64,000 bases of DNA. It comes from Penium margaritaceum. Taxonomy: Eukaryota; Streptophyta; Zygnematophyceae; Desmidiales; Peniaceae. How positions within the stretch are numbered: position 1 is the first letter of the stretch; every line of letters starts with the position of its first letter. Made by a program: the position numbers and the translations under genes. Location of the stretch: assembly GCA_023375785.1 (NCBI GenBank), contig SZWC01000086.1:184908-248907 (forward strand). Direction: 5' to 3'. Below, in pieces: positions 11,328 to 21,412 of this stretch. Below the pieces are notes generated by a model that saw only the letters and a program-made list of their open reading frames with translations, had not been told where the DNA came from and did not search any database.

Positions 11328-11900
11328 ATGGGCCCATCAAGGAAGGACACCTGGTGTATCTCCGCCCCTTCCCCAACGCCGAGAGAGAGGCAGGGGAGCT
11401 GCGAGAGGTGTACCGCGTGGCTAGCATGGAGGCGGGGCAAGAGTGGCTGGAGGGACCGGAGGGGTTCAGCGACCGCATTACCCAGCCACGGAATTTCTGC
11501 TGTTGCCACCTGCATGGCAGACGCACATCCCCGGGGCAGGAGGTCGCCTACCGCCTCTGGGGCAGCGGAAGGGCTCGAGGGGATGGAGAGCGGAAGAGGT
11601 GCTAGACATCTGCAAAGGGCAGCTGTCACGGCAAGAGCACAAATGGAGCCAAGAACCAGAGGAGGTCAAAGAGGAGGAGTCCGATGTCTGCGAACTTGCC
11701 GCAGAGGAGGTGCAGAAGGAACAACAACGCAAGCCGCGGAGGCGGGAGCAACAGCAAGAGCAGTAGGAGAAGAGACGGCAAGAGCAAGGAAAGCCGCGGG
11801 ACGAGGGAGAGGAGTCTGAAGGCAGACCCGAGTTTCAGCCCGAGCGGACTCCAACGGGAGTATCCCCGCAGCTACCCCAGAAGGTACCACCGCAGACAAG
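11328..11900 (+). pseudogene. Post-integrase segment and Arg/Glu-rich stretch (copy 1)
   Basis: The sequence KEGHLVYLRPFPN at about 11338-11376 resembles the small beta-barrel that follows the integrase core in gypsy elements (the GPY/F-module region). After it comes strongly charged low-complexity sequence (Arg, Glu, Lys, Gln). No chromodomain is recognisable. Confidence 0.45.
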
Positions 11901-11901
11901 G

Positions 11902-12141
11902 ATGCCCATGAGCCCTAAGGCCCTGGCTGACTACACGGGCCCATGTGTGTGGTGCGGAGAGAACCTCCCTACTGAACAACTCCTAAAGGTGGTGTGCCGG
12001 GTATGCGGGAATCCAGCGCATCAGTACGCCGGCAGAGCATCGAAGACCTCCATCCGGCAAAATCGAACCTGCCTGCAATGCCTAAAGGAGGCTGCACAAT
12101 GGGAGGCCGCGAAGAAAAGGGATGAGGAAGAGGGAGCATAA
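11902..12141 (+). pseudogene. Zinc-finger segment 1, PHD-like (copy 1)
   Basis: A Cys/His array has spacing C-x2-C-x13-C-x2-C-x4-H, with a further C-x2-C 16 residues on (CVWC, CRVC, H, CLQC). This is close to the PHD-finger pattern. It sits downstream of the integrase and upstream of the LTR, so it belongs to the element. PHD fingers usually read histone tails; that role here is inference. Confidence 0.5.
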
Positions 12142-12336
12142 CCTGACGCTAGGGGAGCGCCGCCCCACGGGAGATGGGACCCAGAGGAGGAGGAGGAAGA
12201 GGAAGAGAAGGAAGAAAGACCTACAGAGCAAACGAGAGGTCCGCGCTCCGTTTTCGGGGCCACAATGAGGCAGTGGTAGGTGGAGGGATGGGTCGCGGCG
12301 CAAGAGAAAAGGAGGAAGGAACTGGACGAAAAGAAA

Positions 12337-12474
12337 TGCGCTCAATGCGGCCCGTGGTGGGGAGTGAAGGTACAGGAATGCGGCGGATGCCTGCACAAGA
12401 TCTGCACCGGTTGCTTGGCCCCAACTCGTGATGGTTGCGGAGGGCGAAGCGGGGCTGCGGTGTGTAGGAGGTGC
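12337..12474 (+). pseudogene. Zinc-finger segment 2, RING-like (copy 1)
   Basis: Spacing C-x2-C-x13-C-x-H-x2-C-x2-C-x16-C-x2-C (from CAQC to CRRC) fits the C3HC4 RING consensus. RING fingers commonly act in ubiquitin transfer. A PHD variant cannot be excluded because an additional Cys precedes the third ligand. I know of no standard gypsy element with a RING here. Confidence 0.5.
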
Positions 12475-12614
12475 AGAGAGGAGGTCGAGAGGCAACGAGG
12501 CGTTTGCAGGGCACCGTGAGTGAATGAGGGAGAGGAAGAGGAAGAATCAGAGGAAGAGGAAGAACCGAGAATGGAAGGGCACCAATCCGCGAATGCCCTA
12601 CATGCCTAAAGACC

Positions 12615-12950
12615 GTGCCGGACGGGGAAAAATGTGTTGTCTGCACAAGGTTGGTGCACCGCAAATGCCTGGTGGCTGGCAGCTCCGCCTGGAAGGGCCA
12701 ATGCCACCAATGTGTGGGCAATGAGCTCCTCGAGGCAGGCTGCTATCTCAACTTCATCGCAGAGACCCGAGAACCTGCTTGCGTAGCCTGCCTCGAAAAG
12801 ATGGCGGAGTTTGGCAAGGGATGTGGCATATGCTTGAAAATGTGCCATCAGCGGCGTGGCAGGAGGGGCAAGGAAGGAGTATGGACATGCCACCAATGCA
12901 TGGCACAGCTCACAAAAGCAAACTGGGGTGTGGAGAACTCTCGACTGTAG
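12615..12950 (+). pseudogene. Zinc-finger segment 3, PHD-like (copy 1)
   Basis: Two Cys/His clusters are visible. The first reads C-x2-C-x4-H-x2-C-x11-C-x2-C (CVVC to CHQC). The second starts at CVAC, passes CGIC and a Cys-His pair, and ends in VWTCHQC. The Trp two residues before the last C-x2-C pair is a hallmark of PHD fingers. Confidence 0.6.
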
Positions 12951-12968
12951 TGCTGCGGAGACGGGTGT

Positions 12969-13313
12969 ATGGGGGTTGTCACAGGGACAGCGTGCCATTG
13001 TGAGCACTGCGGAGGATGGGCCCACGCACAGTGCGACACAGAGGTGGGCCGGAATGAGGAGGGGCTGACGGTGTACTGCTGCACCAGCTGCAGGACATAC
13101 GAGCGAATCCCCCACTGCTCTACTTGCAAGAAGAGACTGGGCGCGAAAGATATCACCGCCGGAGCCAGGTGTGAGGGCTGCCAGCTTTATGTGCATCAAG
13201 AATGTTCCGCGCGGTATCAGCGTGAAGGTGGAGAGGTGGAAACCTACTGCCGCCCTTGTCAACAGCGACAGCGGCCAGCCCCCCAAGGAAAGTTCACTCC
13301 CCTGTCGCAATAA
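12969..13313 (+). pseudogene. Zinc-finger segment 4, textbook PHD finger (copy 1)
   Basis: The region at about 13116-13259 has spacing C-x2-C-x14-C-x2-C-x4-H-x2-C-x14-C-x2-C (CSTC, CEGC, H, C, CRPC), the full C4HC3 PHD pattern. Just upstream, CEHCGGWAHAQC and CTSC look like the second half of another finger. This is the clearest finger of the cluster. Confidence 0.7.
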
Positions 13314-13479
13314 GGAGACTCTGGGACAGAGTCTTGGAAAAGGGGGGTTGGGGCATCAGTGTCAGGCGAGGATCCACCGCATCTGCGCTGAGGAAAAGAT
13401 ATATCCGCAGAGGAGAAATCACCACCATCCACAGATCCGCGGACCAAAGGTTCCGCGCCCAGTGACTAGCGGAGGAGGA

Positions 13480-13984
13480 TAACAAGGGAACCGCGTAGTG
13501 TCGGAGAACGCGTAAGGCATGCTGGCTCCCGCGATAGAATTGCGGTAGAGTGTGGGGTGGCGCGGAATCTAGAAGCAATCAAGAAGAGGCAGGAAAAGTT
13601 GCGGCCAGGAGGCAAAAATGGTTGCGGAAGAACAGGAAAGGGAGGAAGAGTAGGATGAGCATCCGCGGTGAGAAGGGAACATGGGTCGAGCCGCGGGAAA
13701 GCTGAAGTGGCGGACGTGCAGAGATGCACGACGGCGGGACCAGACGTCAAAGGGAAGCCCGACCAATGAGAACTCAAGATGGGCAGCGAGAATCAAGCAA
13801 GAGGACCGGGAGGATGCACCGCGCGAAGACGAAGATTCAAGGAAGAACACAAGACCGCGAGCGTTCAAGCCGCGAACTAGAGGAAGATGAAGTGGCAGAA
13901 CAAGGAAATGTAGTAGTGAAGAGTATGTGTATGTATGTGTCAAGGACGAGACCCGCGGCGCGCGTAGCGCGACGCGCGGAGTCT
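13480..13984 (+). other. Charged low-complexity tail (copy 1)
   Basis: Purine-rich DNA between the zinc fingers and the LTR reads as Arg/Glu/Asp/Lys-rich peptide, for example REDEDSRKNTRPR at about 13825-13863. No domain is recognised. It may be a coding tail or a 3' untranslated part of the element. Confidence 0.4.
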
Positions 13985-14000
13985 GAAATAAGGGAAGGAG
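13985..14000 (+). promoter_or_regulatory. Polypurine tract (plus-strand primer site)
   Basis: GAAATAAGGGAAGGAG directly precedes a TG dinucleotide that starts the putative 3' LTR. This is the standard position and composition of the plus-strand primer of LTR elements. Confidence 0.7.
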
Positions 14001-14177
14001 TGATGGGAGGTGTCTTAGAGAGCTAGTTTTGGTGGATATAAAGTAGTAGTGTAGCAGAGGGACAAGTTGAATCTGGCCAATGACAGAACTTGCCTCCCCT
14101 TTGTCTAATCTCTTGTGACTTGAGTTAATGTAAGTCTATTTCCCGCTCATGAGCTTAACAGTCCTTCTGTCTCATCA
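14001..14177 (+). repeat. Probable 3' LTR of copy 1
   Basis: The segment starts TGATGGGAGG right after the polypurine tract. It carries a TATA-like box and can end at CTCATCA, which gives a 5-bp terminal inverted repeat (TGATG/CATCA) and a length of 177 bp. No second copy of this LTR occurs in the window, so the 3' border is a proposal. A longer LTR reaching into the following sequence is possible. Confidence 0.55.
14037..14043 (+). promoter_or_regulatory. TATA-like box in LTR
   Basis: TATAAAG lies 36 nt into the putative LTR, a usual place for the element's own RNA polymerase II promoter. Confidence 0.5.
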
Positions 14178-15104
14178 ATCCGCGCGAGTACTGATCTTGG
14201 TTCACACCCACGCTCCACCCTGTAAGATCCGCACCAGTTGAGGAACTTGCAACCGTGCTCTTCGCAGAGTTGCTCCGCGGAGGACGAATTCATGTCCTCT
14301 ATATGCGCACGGAACATACTGCTCAACCCACCCTTCCTGCGAGCAACCCAAGATGCCGCTGAGTGCTGTCGTCACAAGGGAGCACGAGTCGGGCAAGGAG
14401 TGCTGTTGGCGACTCCGGGGCCTTGCACAGGACTACAGAACAATGTTCCGCGGGCAAAGGAGTTAGAGGTCACGAGGTGGCGGACTATCGTGCTAGCAAG
14501 GTGGGAGCCGTGAAGCACTGCCTACGAGTGGGGCCCAGAAGGTGCGAAGCATCCGCAGAAGTACAGGAGAGGTACCGGAGGAGTGACCAGCAGAACCGCA
14601 GAACGGCAAAATTACGGAGCAAAAGCAAACGCGGAGTCAGAAAACGTGGAGGTAGCATTGTGCGCAGCAAAATTTGGGGTATCACCCCATCGTTGCACCG
14701 GTACATTGTTTGCCGGAGTACTGAGCCGCCCTCTTAGTCCGGCGTGTCCGCGGGTTGTCACTCTTCGCCCAATCCTGATTTCCCATCCCCGCTGCATCCT
14801 GCCTGGTGTACTTGGCATATCTGAGCGCCAGACAGGTTGATTGTCCACGGAGGATGGTTGAGGATAGGCTTGCACGTCCGATCTTTGTGGAGCTGGTGGC
14901 CCAGGTGCTGCCTTTGGGGCCCATATATCAGGAGGCACCATTGAGGTGTTACCACCAACGCCTCATTTACCATGGCCAGCACCTTCCTTCTTACCTTGGG
15001 ACATCCTTGTTCCTCAATGCTCGCATGGCCAATACCGCTTTCAGAGGTGCCACTCCCTCGGGTCCTGGAAACGCCACTACAATGCGGTAGAGCTGCTCCG
15101 CGTA
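14178..15104. other. Unassigned stretch with retroelement-like composition
   Basis: About 0.9 kb lies between the LTR and the 12-bp array. Several short open readings occur on both strands (for example 14583-14840 plus and 14612-14941 minus), none over about 125 residues and none with a motif I recognise. Base composition resembles the flanking elements. It may be a fragment of another element. Confidence 0.4.
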
Positions 15105-15679
15105 TGGAAGTTGGGGTGGAAGCTGGGATGGAAGTTGGGTTGGAGGTTGGGATGGAAGTTGGGTTGGAGGTTGGGTTGGAGGTTGGGTTGAAAGTTGGTT
15201 TGGAAGTTGGGTTGGATGCTGGGTTGGAGTTTGGGTTGGAAGTTAGGTTGGAAGTTGGGTTGGAAGTGGGGTTGAAAGTTGGGTTGGAAGCTGGGCTCGA
15301 TGCTGTATTAGAAGTTGGGTAGGAATTTGGGTTGGAAGCTGGGTTGGAAGTTGTGTTGGAAGTTGGGTTACACATTGGGTTGGAAGTTGGGTTGGAATTT
15401 GGGATGGAAGTTGGGATGGAAGTTGGGATGAAAGTTGGGTTGCATGTTTGGCTGGAAGTTGGGTTGGAAGTTGGGTTGGAAGTTGGATTAAAAGTTGGAC
15501 TCTATGTTGGGTTAATAGTTTAATTGTAGGTTCGGTTGGAAGTTGGGTTGGAAGTTGAGTTGGAATTTGTGTTGAACGTTGGGATGGAAGTTCGGTTCGA
15601 ATTCCGGTTGGAAGTTGGGTTGGAAGTTGGGTTGGAAGTTGGGTTGGAAGTTGGGTTGAAAGTCGGGTTGGAAGCTGGG
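15105..15679. repeat. 12-bp minisatellite array
   Basis: About 48 degenerate copies of GGAAGTTGGGTT. The unit is a multiple of three and gives tetrapeptide readings such as LEVG on the plus strand and NPTS or LPTQ on the minus strand. It joins the 15-bp array directly at about 15680 without a spacer. Confidence 0.95.
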
Positions 15680-18600
15680 TGTTTCTGACTACTATGTTTC
15701 TCACCAATGTATTTCTGACCACTGTGTTTATGACCAGTGTGTTTCTGACCACTATGTTTCTGACCACTGTGTTTCTGACCACTGTGTTTCAGATCACTGT
15801 GTTTCCGACCAGTGTATTTCTGACCGCTGTGTTTCTGACCACAATGTTTCTGACCAGTGTGTTTCTGACCACTGTGTTTCTGACCACTGTGTCTCAGACC
15901 ACTGTGTTTCTGACCACTGAGTTTCTGACCAGTGTGTTTCTGACAAGTGTGTTTCTGACCAGTGTGTTTCTGACCCGTGTGTTTCTGACCAGTGTGTTTC
16001 TGACCAGTGTATTTCTGACCGGTGTCTTTATGACCACTATGTTTCTTACCACTGTGTTGCTGAGCACTGTATTTCTGACCACTGTGTGTCTGACCACTGT
16101 GTTTCTGACCACTGTGTTTTTTACCACTGTGTTTCTGACCACTGTGTTTCTGACCACTGTGTTTCTGACCACTGTGTTTTTGAGCACTGTGTTTATTACC
16201 ACTGTGTTTCTGACCACTGTGTTTCAAACCACCGTGTTTATGACCACTGTGTTTCTGACAAGTGTGTTTCTGACCACTGTGTTTCTGACCACTGTGTTTC
16301 TGACCACGGTGTTTCTGACCAGTTTGTTTCTGACCAGTGTGTTGCTGACCACTGTGTTTCTGACCAGTGTCTTTTTGACCACTGTGTTTCTGACCACTGT
16401 GTTTCTGACCACTCTGTTTCTGACCACGGTGTTTCTCACCACTGTGTTTCTGACCACTCTGTTTCTGACCACTGTGTTTCCGACCAGTGTGTTTCTTACC
16501 ACTGTGTTTCTGATCACTGTGTTTCTCACCAGAGTGTTTCTGACCAATATGTTTCTGACTAGTGTGTTTCTGACCAGTGTGTTTCCGACAAGTGTGTTTC
16601 TGACCACAGTATTTGTGACCAGTGTGTTTATGACCACTGTGTGTATGACCAGTGTGTTTCTGACCACTGTGTTTCTCACCAGTGTGTTTCAGACCAGCGT
16701 GTTTCTGACGAATGTGTTTCTGACCACTGCGCTTCTGACCACTATGTTTCTGACCACAATGTTTCTGACCAGCGCGTTTCTGACCAGTGTATTTCTGACC
16801 AGTAGTTTCTGACCACTGTGCTTCTGACCAGTGTGTTTCTGACCACTGTGTTTTGACCAGTGTGTTTCTGACCAGTGTGTTTCTGACCACAGTGTTTCTG
16901 ACCACTGTGTTTCTGACCACTGTGTTTCTGACCACTGTGTTTCTGACCANNNNNNNNNNNNNNNNNNNNNNNNNNNNNNNNNNNNNNNNNNNNNNNNNNN
17001 NNNNNNNNNNNNNNNNNNNNNNNNNNNNNNNNNNNNNNNNNNNNNNNNNNNNNNNNNNNNNNNNNNNNNNNNNNNNNNNNNNNNNNNNNNNNNNNNNNNN
17101 NNNNNNNNNNNNNNNNNNNNNNNTTTGTTTCTGACCACTGTGTTTCTGACCACTGTGTTTCTGACCACTGTGTTTCTGACCAGCGTGTTTCTGAACATTG
17201 TGTTTCTGACCAGTGTGTTTCTGGCCACTGCGTTTCTGACCAGTGTGTTTCTGACCACTGTGTTTCTGACGAGTGTCTTTCTGATCACTGTGTTTTTGAC
17301 CATTGTGTTTGTGAGCAGTGTGCTTCTGAACAGTGTGTTTCTGACCACTCTGTTTCTGATCACTTTGTTTATGTCCAGTGTGTTTCTGACCACTGTGTTT
17401 CTTACCACTGTGTTCCTAACCACTATGTTTTTGACCCTTGTGCGTATGACGAGTGTGTTTCTGACTTCAGTGTTTCTGACCAGTGTGTTTCTGACCATTG
17501 TGTCTCTGACCAGTGTGTTTATGACCAGTGTGTTTCTGACCAGTGTGTTTATATCTACTGTATTTCTGACCACCGTGTTTCTGACCTGTGTGTTTCTGAC
17601 CAGTGCTTTTCTGACCACTGTGATTCTGATCACTGTGTTTCTGACCACTGTGTTTCTGGCCACTGTGTTTCCGACAACTGTGTTTCTGACCAGTGTGTTT
17701 CTGACCAGTGTGTTTCTGACCACTGTGTTTCTAACCAGTGTGTTTCTGACTACTTTGTTTCTTACCACTATGATTCTGACCAGTGTGTTTCTGACCACAG
17801 TGTTTCTGACCAGTTTGTTTCTGACCACTGTGTTTCTGACCAGTGTATTTCTGACAACAGTGTTCTGACCAGTGTGTTTCTTACCAGTGTGTTCCTGACC
17901 ACAGTGTTTCCGACTAGTGTGTTTCTGACCACTGTGTTTCTGACCACTGTGTTTCTGACCACTTTGTTTATGACCACTGTGTTTATGACCAATGTGTTCC
18001 TGATCACTGTGATTCTGAACAGTGTGTTTGTGACCACTGTGTTTCTGACCAGTGTGTTTCTGGCGACTGTGTTTCTGACCAGTCTGTTTCTAACCACTGT
18101 GTTTCTGACCGCTGTGTGTCTGACAAGTGTGTTTCTGACCACTGTGTATATGACCAGTGTGTTTCTGACCAGTGTGTTTCTGACCAGTGTGTTTCTGACT
18201 AGTGTGTTTCTTACCACTATGTTTCTGACTAGTGTGTCGCTGACCAGTGTGTTTCCGACCAGTGTGTTTCTGACCACGATGTGTCTGACCAGTGTGTTCA
18301 TGACCACTGTGTTTCTGACCAGTGTATTTCTGACCAGTGTGTTTCTGACCAGTGTGTTTCTGACCAGTTTGTTTCCGACCACTGTGTTTCTGACCACTGT
18401 GTTTCTGACCAGCGTGATTCTGACCAGTGTGTTTCTGACCACTGTGTTTCTGACCACTGTGTTTCTGACCGGTGTGTTTCTGAACATTGTGTTTCTGACA
18501 AGTGTGTTTCTGACCACCGCGTTTCTGACCAGTGTGTTTCTGACCACTGTGTTTCTGACCAGTGTGTTTCTGATCACTGTGTTTCTGACCACTGTGTTTC

Positions 18601-19304
18601 TGACCATTATGCTTTTGACCAGTGTGTTTCTGACCACTCTGTTTCTGATTACTGTGTTTATGTCCAGTGTATTTCTGACCAGTGTGTTTCTGACCACTGT
18701 GTCCCTGACCACTGTGATTCTGACCCCTGCGTGTATGACCAGTGTGTTTCTGACCACTGTGTTTATGACCACTGTGTTTCTGACCACTGTGTTTCTCACC
18801 AGTGTGTTCATGACCACTGTGTTTCTGACCAGTGTGTTTCTGACTACTGTATTTCTGACCAATGTGTTTCTGACCAGTGTGTTTCTGACCAGTGCGTTTC
18901 TGACCAATGTGTTTCTGACCACTGTGTTCCTGACCACTGTGTTTCTGACCATTGTGTTTCCGACAACTGTGTTTCTGACCAGTGTGTTTCTGACCACCGT
19001 GTTTCTGACCAGTGTGTTTGTGACCACTTTGTTTCTGACCACTGTGTTATTGACCAGTGTGTACATGACCACTGTGTTGATGTCCATCGTGTTTCTGATC
19101 AGTTTGTTTCTGACCGCTGTGTTTCTTACCGCTGTGTTTCCGATCAGTGTGTTTCCGACCACTGTATTTCTGACCACTCTGTTTCTGACCAGCGTGTTTC
19201 TGACCAGTGCGTTTCTGACCACTGTGTTTCTGACCACTGTGTTTCTGACCACTGTGTTTTTGACCATCGTGTTTTTGACCACTGTGTTTCTGACCACTGC
19301 GTTT
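15680..19304. repeat. 15-bp minisatellite array, first part
   Basis: About 230 copies of TGTGTTTCTGACCAC or TGTGTTTCTGACCAG, with substitutions at every position of the unit. Plus-strand readings are VFLTT/VFLTS and CVSDH/CVSDQ; the third plus frame contains TGA in every unit. Minus-strand readings are VVRNT, WSETQ and GQKHS. Includes a run of N. It ends at a sharp border with the hAT-bearing island. Confidence 0.97.
16950..17123. other. Assembly gap (174 N)
   Basis: A run of N inside the 15-bp array. The array resumes on the other side in the same orientation, so the true size of the missing part is unknown. Confidence 0.99.
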
Positions 19305-19443
19305 AATGGTGCACAACGGATCAGATCCGCGGATCACAGGATGGATCCGGAATCCCGGGTCCAGATCGGTTGATGGATCCGGATCCGCGGTTCCGGATCT
19401 GGATCCGCGGATCTAGTTTGATCCGCGGATTGTGTCGGATCCA
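19305..19443. repeat. Palindrome-rich GGATCC/ATCCGCGGAT patch
   Basis: The palindrome GATCCGCGGATC occurs complete at 19324-19335 and 19402-19413. Near-complete forms lie at 19390-19401 and 19420-19430, mixed with many GGATCC and GGATCTGGATCC motifs. The patch lies between the 15-bp array and the sequence downstream of the hAT relic. It may be the subterminal repeat region of the hAT element. Confidence 0.7.
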
Positions 19444-19460
19444 CCCAGTTTCAAACTGGG
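19444..19460. repeat. 17-nt hairpin
   Basis: CCCAGTTTCAAACTGGG has perfect 8-nt arms around a single central base, directly after the palindrome-rich patch. Confidence 0.8.
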
Positions 19461-19931
19461 TGCTTTGCAATGACCACAATGGACATTCACCACTGTCGTT
19501 CTCTTCATGTCATCATGTACACCATCAAAGTGCATACTTCACAACACCGGAATGCAACCATGTGGTACTCTGTCGTATAATTAGTGACTCAACTATCCAC
19601 AATGTGCACCAGTTACCACCTGCCATGGTCCTCTTACAAAGTGGACCATTGAAGGCCACATGGTGAATGTATATCTGCTTAACTCACTGATTTCAGCATT
19701 CACCAAACACCATGTACGTTTTGCACCACTTACATACCCACCAGTCAAGGCATTCACTAATTGCACCATTCACCATTTCCAGTGCACCATTCACCATTTC
19801 CATTGCATCATACACCATTTTCATTGCATCATTAACACTTTGAGGGAGATAATGAGGCATAGACAGAAGCAAAGAGGAACATACATGAGATTGTGAAAGG
19901 AAAGAGAATTGACTTGATTGAAAACATTGGC
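19461..19931. other. AT-richer non-coding flank of the hAT relic
   Basis: No coding signal is visible. It contains a small degenerate minisatellite (19762-19845) and otherwise unique-looking sequence. Given the position it is probably the 3' untranslated and subterminal part of the hAT element. Confidence 0.45.
19762..19845. repeat. Short 21-bp degenerate tandem repeat
   Basis: Four units start with TGCACCATT or TGCATCAT at 19762, 19783, 19804 and 19825. The period of 21 matches that of the flanking large array, but the unit sequence is unrelated. Confidence 0.8.
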
Positions 19932-21412
19932 TTATGTCATCTCCATCACGTCATCATCACAACCTTCTCCTCCCCCTTCACCCTCTACCTCCTCCTCCTC
20001 ATCCTCGTTGTTCACAAAGATACTGAGACCCTCTAACTCATCTGCTGCTGCAACGACCAGGTTTGCTTCCTTTGCTTGCCTCCTCAGTTCCTTGATGCGC
20101 TCCTCCTCGTCCGTGAATTCCTTAGCCACCATCCCATGTCGGCTTACTGGGAAATCCAGGAGGGAGGGCTCGTTGATCCAGGATTTCATAGTAAGCAGAT
20201 TCTCCACTGTCAGATGGGCTAGCGAGTGCCTGAAGTTGGTTATCACGTGCCTGCCAAGAGAGAACAGACGCTCAGATGGTGTGGATGTGCCGGGAANAAA
20301 GATACTGAGACCCTCTAACTCCTCTGCTGCTGCACCGACCAGGTTTGCTTCCTTTGCTTGCCTCCTCAGTTCCTTGATGCGCTCCTCCTCGTCCGTGAAT
20401 TCCTTAGCCACCATCCCATGTCGGCTTACTGGGAAATCCAGGAGGGAGGGCTCGTTGATCCAGGATTTCATAGTAAGCAGATTCTCCACTGTCAGATGGG
20501 CTAGCGAGTGCCTGAAGTTGGTTATCACGTGCCTGCCAAGAGAGAACAGACGCTCAGATGGTGTGGATGTGCCTAGAACAACAAACACGTCAGCAACCGC
20601 AAGGGACAGCGTAGGAAATTTCTTCCCGAGCTTCCTGTAATGTTTCAGAATGTGGTAGCATGGCGACTTCTTCGGCAGTTTGTTCCACTGCTCCACCTCC
20701 TACACTAGGGAGGATGGTGGAGCAGTAGCTGCAGCAGGAATCTCGGGGACTTCAAACATGTCAGCAATAGGATCTGCAAGTCCTGCCTCCAACAGCGCGT
20801 CGTCCTCTTCACGCTGCCGCTCGGGTTGAGGACGCAGCTGGCGCAGAGCAGCAGGCACAGCAGGTGACACAGCTGTCACATTGGATGACGACGCTGCTGC
20901 AGGCGTAGAGCTCTATTGTGTAGGCTGGCTGCTCTGTGTTCCTGCCGCTACGGCTGCTGCGTCTGCTTTAGCCCTCTGCGCCTCCACCTTCTCGTGGTAT
21001 GGGCGGAGCAGTTCAATCACCTTCAACTGGAGCTCTGCAGCACTACTGATCCCCATCAGCCGATGTGTGACCTCATGGTACCTCATGCGAATACGGGGGT
21101 CCACAGCTGTGGCCAGTGCGTGACGAACAGACAGCAAGCGGGCATACTTTTTCAGCTTCATCTCTGCATCCACGAGGCCTGGGTGGATGGCCAGGAGCAA
21201 GTGCTCCTTTAGGTTCAGCCTCCCTGCTGCGCCCCTCCTATTTGACTTCTCCTTTGCTGCCAGTGCTTTCACCTGCCACCCATTCAGCTTCTCCAACATG
21301 CTCTCAGAAAATGGGACCACAAGATTCAGAGTGGGATACTTGCTCCCACATACATTATCCGTGTAAGCCTTGAATGGCTTCAGGATGAGGGTCAGCAGAG
21401 CAATGAGGTTCT
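19932..21412 (-). pseudogene. hAT-superfamily transposase relic
   Basis: The minus strand encodes the C-terminal part of a hAT transposase in one frame from 21410 down to a stop at 19932. It starts within LIALLTLILKPF and continues with SKYPTLNLVVPF and a helical segment to about 20916. A Pro/Ala/Glu-rich linker leads to the hAT dimerisation domain (PTLSLAVADVFVV, STPSERLFSLGRHVI, LTVENLLTMKSWI) and an acidic tail. Two in-frame TAG codons, at 20913-20915 and 20700-20702, interrupt it. The N-terminal half with the BED finger and first catalytic residues is absent because the 15-bp array begins at 21413. The dimerisation domain appears twice because of the duplication around the single N at 20297. 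This is a non-functional DNA-transposon fragment. Confidence 0.85.
20016..20573. repeat. 276-bp direct duplication flanking a single N
   Basis: 20016-20291 and 20298-20573 are nearly identical; I see two mismatches, near the start. They are separated by six bases including the only N outside the long gaps (20297). Both copies encode the same hAT dimerisation domain. A join of two overlapping contigs or haplotypes explains this better than a real duplication. Confidence 0.9.

Larger units (their letters stand above)
6330..14177 (+). mobile_element. LTR retroelement copy 1, Ty3/gypsy-type, broken
   Basis: This is a decayed plus-strand LTR element. In order it shows a gag-like start, a protease remnant, a Pro/Thr/Ala-rich region, a conserved helical region, an Ala/Glu-rich coiled coil, a charged linker, a gypsy-type integrase with HHCC zinc-binding domain, a basic/acidic stretch, a cluster of RING- and PHD-type zinc fingers, a polypurine tract and a probable 3' LTR. 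No reverse transcriptase or RNase H could be found. It is clearly broken, with well over ten interruptions, and no 5' LTR was recognised. The minus-strand sequence at 55158-59830 is a relative with the same order of parts. By eye their integrase segments are about 85-90% alike at protein level, so neither is a recent copy. Confidence 0.85.

Noticed and set aside
14758-15375. Asn/Pro/Thr/Ser-rich minus-strand protein
   Set aside because: Mostly the 12-bp minisatellite (NPTS reading) with unassigned flank.
19932-20696. A transposase with two tandem dimerisation domains as a new architecture
   Set aside because: The duplication surrounds a single N and is almost exact, so an assembly join is the likely cause.
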